A stretch of 64,000 nt of DNA from Bacteroidota bacterium (GTDB lineage: Bacteria > Bacteroidota > Ignavibacteria > Ignavibacteriales > Melioribacteraceae). Shown here in pieces: positions 37,264 to 46,658 of the stretch. The stretch is from NCBI GenBank assembly GCA_018818065.1, contig JAHISV010000008.1, forward strand, positions 310,001-374,000, read 5' to 3'. The notes beneath the pieces are model-generated. The model was not told the DNA's origin, ran no database searches, and worked only from the letters and a program-made list of their open reading frames with translations. A program made the position numbers and the translations under genes. Every line of letters starts with the position of its first letter. The first letter of the stretch is position 1.

Positions 37264-38519
37264 TAATTCTTTACTCTGTTCTTAATTCCAAATCTTGCCA
37301 GATCGCGTCTAAAAAGATTAACAATGGAGCTGTATCGTTCGGGATAGTTCACTCTAAATTTATCACGTAACGCCAGCATAAATACAATATAAAACCCTAT
37401 TATCATTGAGACCACAAATGATACTATTGCATATAAACTGCCTTTTGGTTTTGATTTTCTATCAGCAGGGTAAGGTTTGTCTAAAATAAGTACCGATGGA
37501 GTATTTCGCACTTCTTCTACTTTGGCTTGCTCGTACAATGGAGTAACAAATTCCAATATTTTGTATTGCACTTCCAGATTTCTATATATCTGTATATAGG
37601 CATTTCCTAATTCAGGTGCTTTTTTGAAAGGAATAAGCATATTGACATTATCTCTAGAAAAACTTCCTTTTCCAAAGTTCATTTCACTAATTTTCTTTTG
37701 GAGTTCCTCCATTTGGAGTTTTGTAGTAGTTAATAATGGATGATTTTCACCATATTGACGTATAAGAACATTATATTCAACCTCTTTCTCAGCAAGTGTT
37801 GCATATATTCCGGACATCGCTTTTACAGTAGCTTCTAATTGTTCGGGTACAGCAATCACTCCATATTCTTGCTGAAATAGCTGCATTGCCATTTCTAGAC
37901 TGTCAATATCATCTTTATTTTGAAAATATCGTTTCTCTATAAACTCTCTGTTTGCCCTAGCATTTGTTACGCTAAGCTCTGTATTTATTTCATTCAATTT
38001 ACCGATTAGATAATTTGCTATATCTGTTGCTCTCTGAGGATCAGTATCAAAAACATCAATTGAAAGATTACCCTCATCTTGAATCTCGATTTCTACATTT
38101 GATTTGTATTCCTTCACAACTTTTTCATAAAAGTCATCTTCCAAATCATAAACTTTACGCAGCTCAAATTTTTTAATTACATCGTCTATCATAGTCTGGC
38201 TTTGCAGTATTGCAACAAATTTATCAGATTCACCACCGCCCCCAGTTAATGCTGCCAATCCTTTTGAGGCAGAAAACCCTTTAGCAAGAGAAGATATTCC
38301 ACTGAGAGCACCGAGGAAATCATTCTTCTCTGCTGGTAAAACAGATGCAGTAGATTTGTACCACTTGTCACTTAGCAAAGCAAAAGCTGTTGCAGTAACA
38401 GTAATGATAAAAACAAACCAGAAAAGAAACCATCTATACTTTACTGAAACTGTAATAAATTCAACAAACCCGTTTCCAACCGACTCAATATCTTTGTTAT
38501 TTTTAATAACTTCATTCAT
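37263..38519 (-). CDS. Chain-length determinant protein (Wzz/GumC family)
   Basis: This 418-residue protein has a Wzz-type N-terminus with a span at about 30-50 and a long periplasmic part with coiled coil (about 175-290). The proline-rich segment before the second span (KPYPADRKSKPKGSLYAIV) is typical. It ends shortly after the second span, so it lacks a fused BY-kinase domain; no separate kinase is visible in the window. It regulates polymer length and contacts the export protein. Confidence 0.9.
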   Translation of the reverse strand: MNEVIKNNKDIESVGNGFVEFITVSVKYRWFLFWFVFIITVTATAFALLSDKWYKSTASVLPAEKNDFLGALSGISSLAKGFSASKGLAALTGGGGESDKFVAILQSQTMIDDVIKKFELRKVYDLEDDFYEKVVKEYKSNVEIEIQDEGNLSIDVFDTDPQRATDIANYLIGKLNEINTELSVTNARANREFIEKRYFQNKDDIDSLEMAMQLFQQEYGVIAVPEQLEATVKAMSGIYATLAEKEVEYNVLIRQYGENHPLLTTTKLQMEELQKKISEMNFGKGSFSRDNVNMLIPFKKAPELGNAYIQIYRNLEVQYKILEFVTPLYEQAKVEEVRNTPSVLILDKPYPADRKSKPKGSLYAIVSFVVSMIIGFYIVFMLALRDKFRVNYPERYSSIVNLFRRDLARFGIKNRVKN

Positions 38520-38555
38520 TTGGATTTTTCCCGAAATTGAATTATTTCTTAATCT

Positions 38556-40007
38556 CTATTTTGTTGCCATAATTTGCAATATTACAAGAACAATTGTTGC
38601 AGCAGTTCCAATAGCACTAATAATTGTACTTGTTTGCATAATGGAAGTCTCTTGAGAACTTTTCACTTCCTTTTGCACGTAAATATAATCTCCAGCAAAT
38701 ATTTCTGTTTCGGGTTCAGCAGTCAACCACTCTCTGCTACCACCTCTGATAATTCTAATTTCATCCGCATCTTCTCCCAGTCCACCAGCTTTACTTATAT
38801 AATCGGAAAAATTCGCATTCTTAATAAAATTAGTGTAACCTGGTTTCGCCACCTGTCCAAAAATATAAACCAGTTCTTCCAACTCAGGTATGACAATTAA
38901 ATCGCCATCATTAACTCGATAATTTCCATCCTCAGTTGTGTCAGAGTAAATCATAGCAAAATCAATTAAGCCAGAATTACTCAGAACTCGTAATGAATTA
39001 TCAATTGAAAAGTAACTAGTGTCTTCCAATGCAATATCAGCCATTCTCGCCATCTTCATTTTTTCTAGATTAAGATCATTGATATTTGCAGCAACAAACA
39101 AACTGTTTACATCTTCCTTGTCTTCATATTTTTGTTTTATACTGTTGATAGTCAGCAAGCTGGTTTTATCTGTACCTCTTATTAATTCAGAACGTTTAAG
39201 ATCGGCATTATCACTAAAACCATCACATTTTTCAATTACATCTTTTATCGTAGTATTATTTTTGGTGATATATACATAGCCCGGTTTCTGTACTTCACCA
39301 ACAACCAAAACTTTATAAGCTTTTTTATAATTCTCGTTAAAAAGAACTCGTATTCTATCTCCCCTCTGAAGAAGTGGATCATCCGTAATATTAGTTATGG
39401 TAACTTCTTCATTCATACCAAAATTACTTAATCTTGATACTTCTACTTGAGTTACATTTTCATATGCTTCGTTTAATCCGTATGCAAAAAGTATTGCATC
39501 GGATAATCGATCACCTTCTTTAAATAAAAACTTTGTTGATTTATTAACTGCCCCAGATATATCTATAAAATTTGTCTCAATATTGTTTTCCGGAAAAATG
39601 ATAACATCATCATTCAGAAGATAAGGAGAATCTTCAAAATCTCCAGTGAGTCTAAATTTGAGCAAATCGAGATTTTTTACTACTCCATTTGCTCTGATCA
39701 ATTTAATGTTTCGTAAGGCATAATCGTTGAGTTTCCTCTTTAACTCACTGGCTAACTCTTTCTGATTAAGCATGCCTGCTGAAACTTCTTTTGCTTCAGC
39801 ATAGATGTTAGTAATAAAATGATCAACTCTCTGTAAATTCACTGCCGTGAAAGTGCCATTTACAATGAAATCACCTCCAATTGTAACGGAAATGGGTACA
39901 AGTCCATCAAATTTTTGATTCTTATTATTACTGAGTGAATTTTCCATTTGTGCAAAATAATTCCCAGCTAGAACTATTAACAGAAAAAGATATTTTAAAG
40001 TCTTCAT
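38556..40007 (-). CDS. SLBB-domain polysaccharide export protein (Wza-like)
   Basis: This 483-residue protein has a signal peptide (about 1-19) without a lipobox cysteine. It carries at least three SLBB-like units (about 145-215, 225-285 and 395-450; for example VVGEVQKPGYVYI and IFGQVAKPGYTNFI) and a strongly hydrophobic C-terminal segment of about 25 residues. It probably forms the periplasmic/outer-membrane exit channel for the polysaccharide. A clear Poly_export domain before the first SLBB was not recognised. It lies 36 bases before the Wzz gene. Confidence 0.85.
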   Translation of the reverse strand: MKTLKYLFLLIVLAGNYFAQMENSLSNNKNQKFDGLVPISVTIGGDFIVNGTFTAVNLQRVDHFITNIYAEAKEVSAGMLNQKELASELKRKLNDYALRNIKLIRANGVVKNLDLLKFRLTGDFEDSPYLLNDDVIIFPENNIETNFIDISGAVNKSTKFLFKEGDRLSDAILFAYGLNEAYENVTQVEVSRLSNFGMNEEVTITNITDDPLLQRGDRIRVLFNENYKKAYKVLVVGEVQKPGYVYITKNNTTIKDVIEKCDGFSDNADLKRSELIRGTDKTSLLTINSIKQKYEDKEDVNSLFVAANINDLNLEKMKMARMADIALEDTSYFSIDNSLRVLSNSGLIDFAMIYSDTTEDGNYRVNDGDLIVIPELEELVYIFGQVAKPGYTNFIKNANFSDYISKAGGLGEDADEIRIIRGGSREWLTAEPETEIFAGDYIYVQKEVKSSQETSIMQTSTIISAIGTAATIVLVILQIMATK

Positions 40008-40022
40008 AAATCTCTTATTCTT

Positions 40023-41033
40023 TTATGATAAATATTGTTTTTTATAATAATCCTGGTATTCACCGGATATAATTCTTCCCCACCAAGGTTTGTTGTTTAA
40101 GTACCATTCAATAGTGGATTGTATTGCTTCTTCAAATTTATGTTCGGGTTTCCACCCAAGTTCTCTTTCAATCTTTGTAGAGTCTATGGCATAGCGTTTG
40201 TCATGTCCAGGTCTGTCCTTCACGTATTCAATAAGTGCTTCTGTTTTGCCTAGGGCCTTAATAATCAGTTTAATGATTTCGATATTTGTCATTTCCTGAC
40301 TGGCGCCTATATTATAAACTTCACCTACTTTTCCATTTTCCCAGACCAATTCCGCGGCTCTGTTATGGTCAGTCACATGAATCCAGTCACGCACGTTAAG
40401 ACCGTCACCATAAACTGGTAATTTCTTATCATGCATAGCATTGATAATCATTAAAGGAATTAATTTCTCAGGGAATTGATACGGACCATAATTATTAGAA
40501 CATCTTGTAATTACAACAGGTAAACCATAGGTATGATTAAATGCCATGGCAAGCATATCAGCGGCGGTCTTACTTGCTGAATAAGGACTGTTGGGTGATA
40601 ACGGAGTGTTCTCCGTAAATAATCCGGTCGGACCTAAACTACCATATACTTCGTCAGTTGATATCTGCACAAATCTCTCTACTTGATGGTTTTTTGCCGC
40701 TTCCAACAAAACATTTGTTCCCAGTACATTTGAAACTGTAAAAACTTCGGAGCCCAGAATACTTCTGTCAACATGTGATTCGGCAGCAAAGTTAATTACA
40801 TGTTTTATTGAATACTTAGTAAAGATATAATCAAGCAGTTCCCTATTTGTGATATCGCCTTTTACAAAGGTATAGTTTTTTTTCTTCTCAATCGAGGATA
40901 AATTTTCAAGATTGCCTGCATAGGTCAATTTATCCAAATTTACAATATTAACATCATCACGCTTGGTAAGGATGTAGTTTAGGAAATTACTCCCAATAAA
41001 ACCGGCACCACCTGTAACTAAAATATTTTTCAT
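40023..41033 (-). CDS. rfbB: dTDP-glucose 4,6-dehydratase
   Basis: This 336-residue extended SDR has GGAGFIGSN, NFAAESHVDRSI and the catalytic STDEVYG with the SPYSASKTAADM block (Tyr/Lys). The RCSNNYGPYQFPEKLIPL segment is diagnostic for RmlB. It converts dTDP-glucose to dTDP-4-keto-6-deoxyglucose, the branch point to rhamnose and other deoxysugars. rmlA, rmlC and rmlD are not next to it, so they must be elsewhere if rhamnose is made. Confidence 0.95.
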   Translation of the reverse strand: MKNILVTGGAGFIGSNFLNYILTKRDDVNIVNLDKLTYAGNLENLSSIEKKKNYTFVKGDITNRELLDYIFTKYSIKHVINFAAESHVDRSILGSEVFTVSNVLGTNVLLEAAKNHQVERFVQISTDEVYGSLGPTGLFTENTPLSPNSPYSASKTAADMLAMAFNHTYGLPVVITRCSNNYGPYQFPEKLIPLMIINAMHDKKLPVYGDGLNVRDWIHVTDHNRAAELVWENGKVGEVYNIGASQEMTNIEIIKLIIKALGKTEALIEYVKDRPGHDKRYAIDSTKIERELGWKPEHKFEEAIQSTIEWYLNNKPWWGRIISGEYQDYYKKQYLS

Positions 41034-41042
41034 GCTATCTCC

Positions 41043-41771
41043 TTAGAAGGCAAAAAATCCAACAAATATACCTGTTTGAATGAACCACATATCAGAATGA
41101 GAATTTTCAGGCACTCCGTCAAGTGATAATCCATTATTGTATTCCCAATCATTAAACATTGTAAATTGATAACCCCCACCTATCCTTAAAGCAGAGAACC
41201 GGTTCAAGGGAAAGTCCAAATTTATTGTGGGGGAAACAAAATAGTAAGAGTTACGCATATTTTTATGATCCGCTCTACCCGTGGATGACTGGCCAGACCA
41301 AATGTCATCCCAATTAATTGTTCCAGCAGATTTGTAAATATCAATTTCTGTGCTGCCGCCACCAAGCATAAATCCAACTGAAAACGCCACATTCTTTATT
41401 GTTGGAATTGTGTATTCCAGGGTGATAGCACCCCCACCGGTTGAGTATTCCACAGAAAGATTATCGCCGTCAACGGTGGCAGATTTTGTATTACTACCTG
41501 CATAGCCTGTCCCGCCTATTCTTAAATTCTTGATAAAAGTTAGATAAGCATAACCGCCGCCGCCATAGGTAACTATACCTGATTCCGGAAATGATTCTAA
41601 TCCCATGGTCTGCATTCTATCATTAATATGACTTAAGTCGGGAAACATAACTGTAGGAGTAAAACCAACTGCCACACCAAATTTAGCTATCCAGCCCATT
41701 TGGTCATAAGTCTGTGCCTGGACAGGGCTAACAATTAACCATAATAGAATTAATAAACACGTTTTCTTCAA
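41043..41771 (-). CDS. Outer membrane beta-barrel protein of unknown function
   Basis: This 242-residue protein has a signal peptide (MKKTCLLILLWLIVSPVQAQ) followed by alternating glycine- and aromatic-rich strands and ends WFIQTGIFVGFFAF, a typical barrel C-terminus ending in Phe. The start codon is TTG; the signal peptide begins exactly there, which supports it. It is the first gene of the polysaccharide run, ten bases before rfbB. No specific family was recognised. Confidence 0.7.
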   Translation of the reverse strand: MKKTCLLILLWLIVSPVQAQTYDQMGWIAKFGVAVGFTPTVMFPDLSHINDRMQTMGLESFPESGIVTYGGGGYAYLTFIKNLRIGGTGYAGSNTKSATVDGDNLSVEYSTGGGAITLEYTIPTIKNVAFSVGFMLGGGSTEIDIYKSAGTINWDDIWSGQSSTGRADHKNMRNSYYFVSPTINLDFPLNRFSALRIGGGYQFTMFNDWEYNNGLSLDGVPENSHSDMWFIQTGIFVGFFAF

Positions 41772-41850
41772 ATGATACTACCCAAAAATGAGCTGGTAAA
41801 ATACTCATTTCCCATAAGAAAAAAAATAAACTTGGTAAAGTTGAGGGAAA

Positions 41851-41914
41851 TTAAAAAGCCAGACTCGCAATCAGATTATTTACCACAACAAGGATGATTG
41901 AGTGAGCCTGGCTT
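41851..41914 (-). terminator. Intrinsic terminator after ftsZ
   Basis: On the minus strand AAGCCAGGCTC pairs with GAGTCTGGCTT through one G-U pair, with a further inner TGATTG/CAATCA stem, and runs into TTTTTAA. It lies 26 bases past the ftsZ stop codon and ends the division cluster before the polysaccharide locus. Its outer stem closely resembles that of the terminator at 7058-7096. Confidence 0.85.
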
Positions 41915-41940
41915 AACATATATTTAGGCGCTAAAGAAAA

Positions 41941-43218
41941 TTAGTCCATCATCATTCTTAAAAATGATGAGCTATCATTATCAACTGCTTTTTTATTTTT
42001 TTGAGTTTCATTTTCAGGATTTATCAGAGTGCTAAAAGCATCAATCTGCTCAGTTCTAAAACCTGTTTCAGGAATTGTATCCTGAACCGGAACATTTACT
42101 GAAGAACCTTTAACGCGGAAAATTGTTGGTATTTCCAGTTCTTCCTGATTCTCGGCATTCATGTTTTTAAGATCGAATCCGCCAACCGGAATAAATGACT
42201 CAGTCCGTCTTTCTGCGGGCTGTGGTTTCAACTGATCTAGTTCCATATCCTGGGGCACAGGATTAAAATTAGTTGCAATAACGGTATATGAGACATAGTC
42301 ATTCATATCTTCTTTATTGACAAGCCCGAAAATTACATTTGCTTCTTCTCCGGCTGCTTCGTAGATGATTTGATTACCCTGCTCAATTTCCTGCATAGTA
42401 AGGTTTGAAGAACCAGAAACATTCAGAAGCAAATTCTTAGCCCCACGAATATTAATCCCCTCTAAAAGAGGTGAAGTAATAGCGTCTTTTGCCGCTCTAA
42501 TTGCTCTGTCATCGCCACTGGCAATTCCACATCCCATTAATGCATCGCCACTCTGATTCATTACTGACCTTACATCAGCAAAATCAACATTTATAATTCC
42601 AGGGATTGTAATAATATCAGCAATACCTCTGGTGGCTTCGTAAAGCACTTCGTTCGGTTTATCGAAGGCAGTAACTGCAGAAACGGAGCTATCCAATACA
42701 CTTATTATTCGTTCGTTTGGTATAACAATTAAACTATCTACAAATTGGCGTAGTTCTTCAATACCTTTTTCGGCATTCAGCATTCTACGCTTTCCTTCCC
42801 ATCTGAATGGTTTTGTTACAATACCAATTACAAGTGCACCAAGGCTTTTTGCAATAGAAGCTACAACGGGTGCGCATCCTGTACCCGTACCGCCACCCAT
42901 TCCGGCAGTCACAAATACCATATCACTTCCGTCTAACATTTTTGTAATTTTTTCACGGTCTTCTTCTATAGCCTTTCTACCTACATTAGGATCAGCTCCT
43001 GCGCCCAATCCTCTTGTAATACCTGTTCCGATCTGAATTTTTATCTCGGCTTTACTTCTTTCCAATGCCTGTGCATCGGTATTAATAGCGACATAATCTA
43101 CTCCGGTTAATCCTTTCAGGATCATGCTATCGACGGCATTACATCCGCCTCCGCCAGTACCTATAACTTTTAGTACAGCGGACAGGGGTCTTGCCCTATC
43201 AATGGTTACAAATGACAT
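41941..43218 (-). CDS. ftsZ: Cell division protein FtsZ
   Basis: This 425-residue tubulin homologue has the GTP-binding loop GGGTGTGCAPV, the N-terminal VIGTGGGGCNAVDSM and the T7 region of the GTPase. A disordered linker of about 100 residues leads to the C-terminal peptide SFLRMMMD. That peptide keeps the Phe-Leu-Arg core used to bind FtsA but lacks the usual preceding proline. It polymerises into the division ring. ftsA is immediately upstream. Confidence 0.97.
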   Translation of the reverse strand: MSFVTIDRARPLSAVLKVIGTGGGGCNAVDSMILKGLTGVDYVAINTDAQALERSKAEIKIQIGTGITRGLGAGADPNVGRKAIEEDREKITKMLDGSDMVFVTAGMGGGTGTGCAPVVASIAKSLGALVIGIVTKPFRWEGKRRMLNAEKGIEELRQFVDSLIVIPNERIISVLDSSVSAVTAFDKPNEVLYEATRGIADIITIPGIINVDFADVRSVMNQSGDALMGCGIASGDDRAIRAAKDAITSPLLEGINIRGAKNLLLNVSGSSNLTMQEIEQGNQIIYEAAGEEANVIFGLVNKEDMNDYVSYTVIATNFNPVPQDMELDQLKPQPAERRTESFIPVGGFDLKNMNAENQEELEIPTIFRVKGSSVNVPVQDTIPETGFRTEQIDAFSTLINPENETQKNKKAVDNDSSSFLRMMMD

Positions 43219-43238
43219 ATATCCTCCTTGTTGTGGTT

Positions 43239-44483
43239 TTACAATTCATCAAAAAATTCTTGAACCTTCTTAAATACCTTCGAAAAGTTAAAAGCATTTG
43301 TCATCATCCCAGGTGAACTTTGTTTTGGCATTTCGGATGATTTTCGTCCCGGAATTCCGCCAATTAAACCTGCAGCGGTAGAAAACTCCGGACTTTCAAT
43401 CTCACGCATCATACCCGAGATTTTTTCCTGGGGGACACCAATACGAGTAGGCAGCCCAAAAACTTCCTCTGCCAAATCCGTACAGCCACGCAATAGTGAC
43501 CCGCCTCCAGTTAATACTATACCTGCTTTTGCTTTTGTTTTAAATCCGGTCTGACGTAAATCATTATCAATAATTGAGAAGAGCTCCTTCATGCGAACAC
43601 TAATTATTTGTGTTAGAAGTGAGACTGGGATTTTTATATTCCCTCTGGCACCTACGCCCTGAATATAAATGTCTTCGTCCTTTATTATTGCCGATTCAGT
43701 TGCATAGCCATATTCACGTTTTAACTCTTCCGCATCCGTTGTTACTATGCCTAATGATTCTCTAATATCATTTGTTACCTGATTACCCGCTACACCAATT
43801 ACCTTGGTATGCTTAATACTTTTTCGGTGAAAAACTGCAATGTCAGTTGTCCCGCCGCCTATATCAATTAATATTACTCCAAGATCTTTTTCGTTCTCAT
43901 CAAGCACAGATAAGCTTGAGGCGATGGGCTGTAAAATGTAGTCTTTAACACTATAACCGGCACGTTCAACAGATTTCTTTATATTCTGCATTGCTGGTAT
44001 TGAGGCCAGCACTACATGATTAACGGCTTCAAGGCGTGAACCACAATGCCCTATCGGATCTTCAATTCCACCCTGATGATCCACAGAAAAGTCTTCAGGT
44101 ATAATGTGAAGTATTTGTCTGTCTGATGGTATTCTGATAGTTCTAACATCAGCGTTCAACCTGTCAAGATCATGCTGAACTATTTCATTGTCAGGGTTGG
44201 AAATCGTCACATAGTTTCTGTGGCGTAAGCTGGTAATATGCTCACCGGCAACCCCAACGTTTACTTCTTTAATTTTTATGTCCGCCTGGTTCGAGGCTTT
44301 TTCTATGGCAGTTTTAATCGCTTCGGCAGTTTTACTAATGTTCGCTACAAGACCACGTTGTAATCCATCTGAAGGAGCCACACCAAAACCCAAAATATTA
44401 TGTATACCATCGATTTCTTCTGCTATAATAGCGCAAACTTTGGTTGTTCCTAAATCAAGACCAGCTGTAATTTTTCTTTTCAT
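43239..44483 (-). CDS. ftsA: Cell division protein FtsA
   Basis: This 414-residue actin-fold ATPase has the phosphate-1 motif AGLDLGTTKVCAII, the phosphate-2 motif LIDIGGGTTDIAVF and the adenosine motif GIVLTGGGSLLRG. It ends in an amphipathic helix (FSKVFKKVQEFFDEL) that anchors it to the membrane. It tethers FtsZ filaments. The ATG overlaps the ftsQ stop by four bases (ATGA). Confidence 0.96.
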   Translation of the reverse strand: MKRKITAGLDLGTTKVCAIIAEEIDGIHNILGFGVAPSDGLQRGLVANISKTAEAIKTAIEKASNQADIKIKEVNVGVAGEHITSLRHRNYVTISNPDNEIVQHDLDRLNADVRTIRIPSDRQILHIIPEDFSVDHQGGIEDPIGHCGSRLEAVNHVVLASIPAMQNIKKSVERAGYSVKDYILQPIASSLSVLDENEKDLGVILIDIGGGTTDIAVFHRKSIKHTKVIGVAGNQVTNDIRESLGIVTTDAEELKREYGYATESAIIKDEDIYIQGVGARGNIKIPVSLLTQIISVRMKELFSIIDNDLRQTGFKTKAKAGIVLTGGGSLLRGCTDLAEEVFGLPTRIGVPQEKISGMMREIESPEFSTAAGLIGGIPGRKSSEMPKQSSPGMMTNAFNFSKVFKKVQEFFDEL

Positions 44484-45259
44484 ATTTGTTCATCCCAAGC
44501 TTGATCTTCACCAGGGAACCCGACAAAGATATGATTAGCAAATCGTATATCTACATAATCCAAATATTCACCCAATCCATTATTTTTTATCCTTTCGTAC
44601 CAGGAATTGAAATAAATAACTTTCCTGATAACATCTTCATTGCCTAATTTCAATTCGTAGCTGAATGTTGAAAAGTAAGCTGAAATTCCCATACCAGAAT
44701 TCAGATCCAACTCCGACAATACTTCGTATAATTCCGAATTTATCAACTTAAAACTTGTTATTACCTTGCATGCCGTTAGTATATCAGGGTGTTCCCGCTT
44801 GTTAATTACTTCCAGCGCTTTTATTCCACTCGATTCGTGAGGATTACGAATAACCGGATAATCCAGCCCGCGTGTATAAAGCATAACCGGGATAACCTGA
44901 AGTTTTTCTGTTATTAAAAATTGTTTCCCATCTATAATGAGAATAGTATCAAACATTTTTTCTGTGATTGTGACAAGAACTTTACCGGTTGTTTCAAATT
45001 TTACTTCTGCCGACTCTACGTATGGATGTTTTTCTATCCTGTCCTTTACAACCCTGAGTGTTAACTGCTTATAACTCTCCTTGTCATCAAGATTTGATGA
45101 TTTGGAATATTGATCTTCGGATAAATGATAGCAACCAGTCAATTCAATAATCTCAATTGTCGGGTCATCATATCCTTGAAGGCTTATTGAGAAATATATA
45201 ATCAGACCAATAATGCCAACAAAAATCAGCGACTTCAATATTTGATAAAACTTCCTCAA
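44480..45259 (-). CDS. ftsQ: Cell division protein FtsQ/DivIB
   Basis: This 259-residue protein has a short cytoplasmic N-terminus, one span (about 10-28) and a POTRA-like domain (about 30-105, ending in HPYVESAEVKFETTGKVLVTITEK), followed by the beta domain. The start codon is TTG inside a TTGA overlap with murC. FtsQ recruits FtsL/FtsB and FtsW/FtsI. Sequence conservation is weak, and position between murC and ftsA supports the call. Confidence 0.9.
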   Translation of the reverse strand: MRKFYQILKSLIFVGIIGLIIYFSISLQGYDDPTIEIIELTGCYHLSEDQYSKSSNLDDKESYKQLTLRVVKDRIEKHPYVESAEVKFETTGKVLVTITEKMFDTILIIDGKQFLITEKLQVIPVMLYTRGLDYPVIRNPHESSGIKALEVINKREHPDILTACKVITSFKLINSELYEVLSELDLNSGMGISAYFSTFSYELKLGNEDVIRKVIYFNSWYERIKNNGLGEYLDYVDIRFANHIFVGFPGEDQAWDEQI

Positions 45260-46644
45260 GCTTTTTTACCTTTGTTCAATTCATCCACAAACTTTTCGCC
45301 ATACTTCCAAATGTCCCCTGCACCCATAGTAATGACAATGTCATCGTTCTTTACCAGTTTCTTAAGTAAGGATGGTATTTTTGTTTTGTCTGGCTCATAG
45401 ATAACATCTTTGTGACCAAAACTTTTTGCTGCATTTGCAACTAACTCGCCGGTTACGCCTTCCATAGGTTCCTCGCGGGCGGGGTAAACATCTGTACAAA
45501 TCAATACATCACTGTGCAGGAACGAGCGTCCAAACTCCGCGTAAAAATCTCTGGTTCTCGAAAAAAGATGCGGTTGAAATACTGCCACTAATCTTCTGTC
45601 CCACCCAGCACGTATGCCGGATAAAGTAGCGTTAGTTTCTGTTGGATGATGAGCATAATCATCAATCACCATAATTTCTTTGTCATACTTGGTTTCGAAT
45701 CTTCTGTATACACCCGCGAATGATGCCAGTGCTTTTTGAATTACAGCAAAATCAACACCCAGCTGCATGGCAATACCCACGGCAACCAGAGAATTTTTTA
45801 CATTGTGATCACCTGGTATATTTATTGTAATTCTTCCCAGATTATTGCCCAGGTATATCACATCAAAACTTACATGTTTTTTATTGTGCTCAATATTTAT
45901 TGCACGAATATCTGCCTGTGCAGTTAATCCATAGGTAAATATTTTTTTATTAATTAGTGGAATTATGTCCTGAAGGGCTGGCTCATCAAGACATAAAACC
46001 ACGAAACCGTAGAAAGGAACTTTATTAGCAAATTCTACAAAGGCAGCTTTTATATCATCGAGGTCTTTGTAAGTATCAAGATGCTCTTTCTCTAATGTTG
46101 TGATTGCCGCTATTGTTGGTGTAAGTTTCAAAAAGGTTCTGTCAAATTCATCTGCCTCAACAACAATATGATCACCGTTACCTAAACGCGCATTAGTGCC
46201 ACCAAGACTGCTTAGTTTACCGCCAACAATAATAGTCGGGTCAATGCCGGCCTCGGTTAGTACCAGTCCAACCATTGAAGTAGTTGTTGTCTTACCATGT
46301 GTACCAGCAATACCAATTCCATATTTCATCCGCATACATTCAGCCAGCATTTCTGCCCGCTTAATTACCGGTATCTTGCGCTCCATGGCTAGTTTTACTT
46401 CAGGGTTTTCAATATTTACAGCTGAAGAATAAACAAGCACATCAGTATCTTTTAAGTTTTCTTCCTTATGTCCCTTATATATAGTAATACCCAGCGATTT
46501 CAATCTTACAGTCACATCCGATTCTGAAAGATCAGACCCGGTAATTTCAAATCCCTGATTTAGCAGAATCTCCGCAATTCCGCTCATACCAATTCCGCCA
46601 ATACCTACAAAGTGAATTTTTTTAATAGTATTCATCATTAACAT
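45256..46644 (-). CDS. murC: UDP-N-acetylmuramate--L-alanine ligase
   Basis: This 462-residue Mur ligase has the N-terminal HFVGIGGIGMSGIAEIL, the ATP loop GTHGKTTTTSM near residue 113, and the DDYAHHPTE and VFQPHLFSRT blocks specific to MurC. It adds L-Ala to UDP-MurNAc. Three ATG codons occur within the first four codons, so the exact start is open. Its stop overlaps the ftsQ start. Confidence 0.96.
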   Translation of the reverse strand: MLMMNTIKKIHFVGIGGIGMSGIAEILLNQGFEITGSDLSESDVTVRLKSLGITIYKGHKEENLKDTDVLVYSSAVNIENPEVKLAMERKIPVIKRAEMLAECMRMKYGIGIAGTHGKTTTTSMVGLVLTEAGIDPTIIVGGKLSSLGGTNARLGNGDHIVVEADEFDRTFLKLTPTIAAITTLEKEHLDTYKDLDDIKAAFVEFANKVPFYGFVVLCLDEPALQDIIPLINKKIFTYGLTAQADIRAINIEHNKKHVSFDVIYLGNNLGRITINIPGDHNVKNSLVAVGIAMQLGVDFAVIQKALASFAGVYRRFETKYDKEIMVIDDYAHHPTETNATLSGIRAGWDRRLVAVFQPHLFSRTRDFYAEFGRSFLHSDVLICTDVYPAREEPMEGVTGELVANAAKSFGHKDVIYEPDKTKIPSLLKKLVKNDDIVITMGAGDIWKYGEKFVDELNKGKKA

Positions 46645-46658
46645 AATTTCATACTCCC

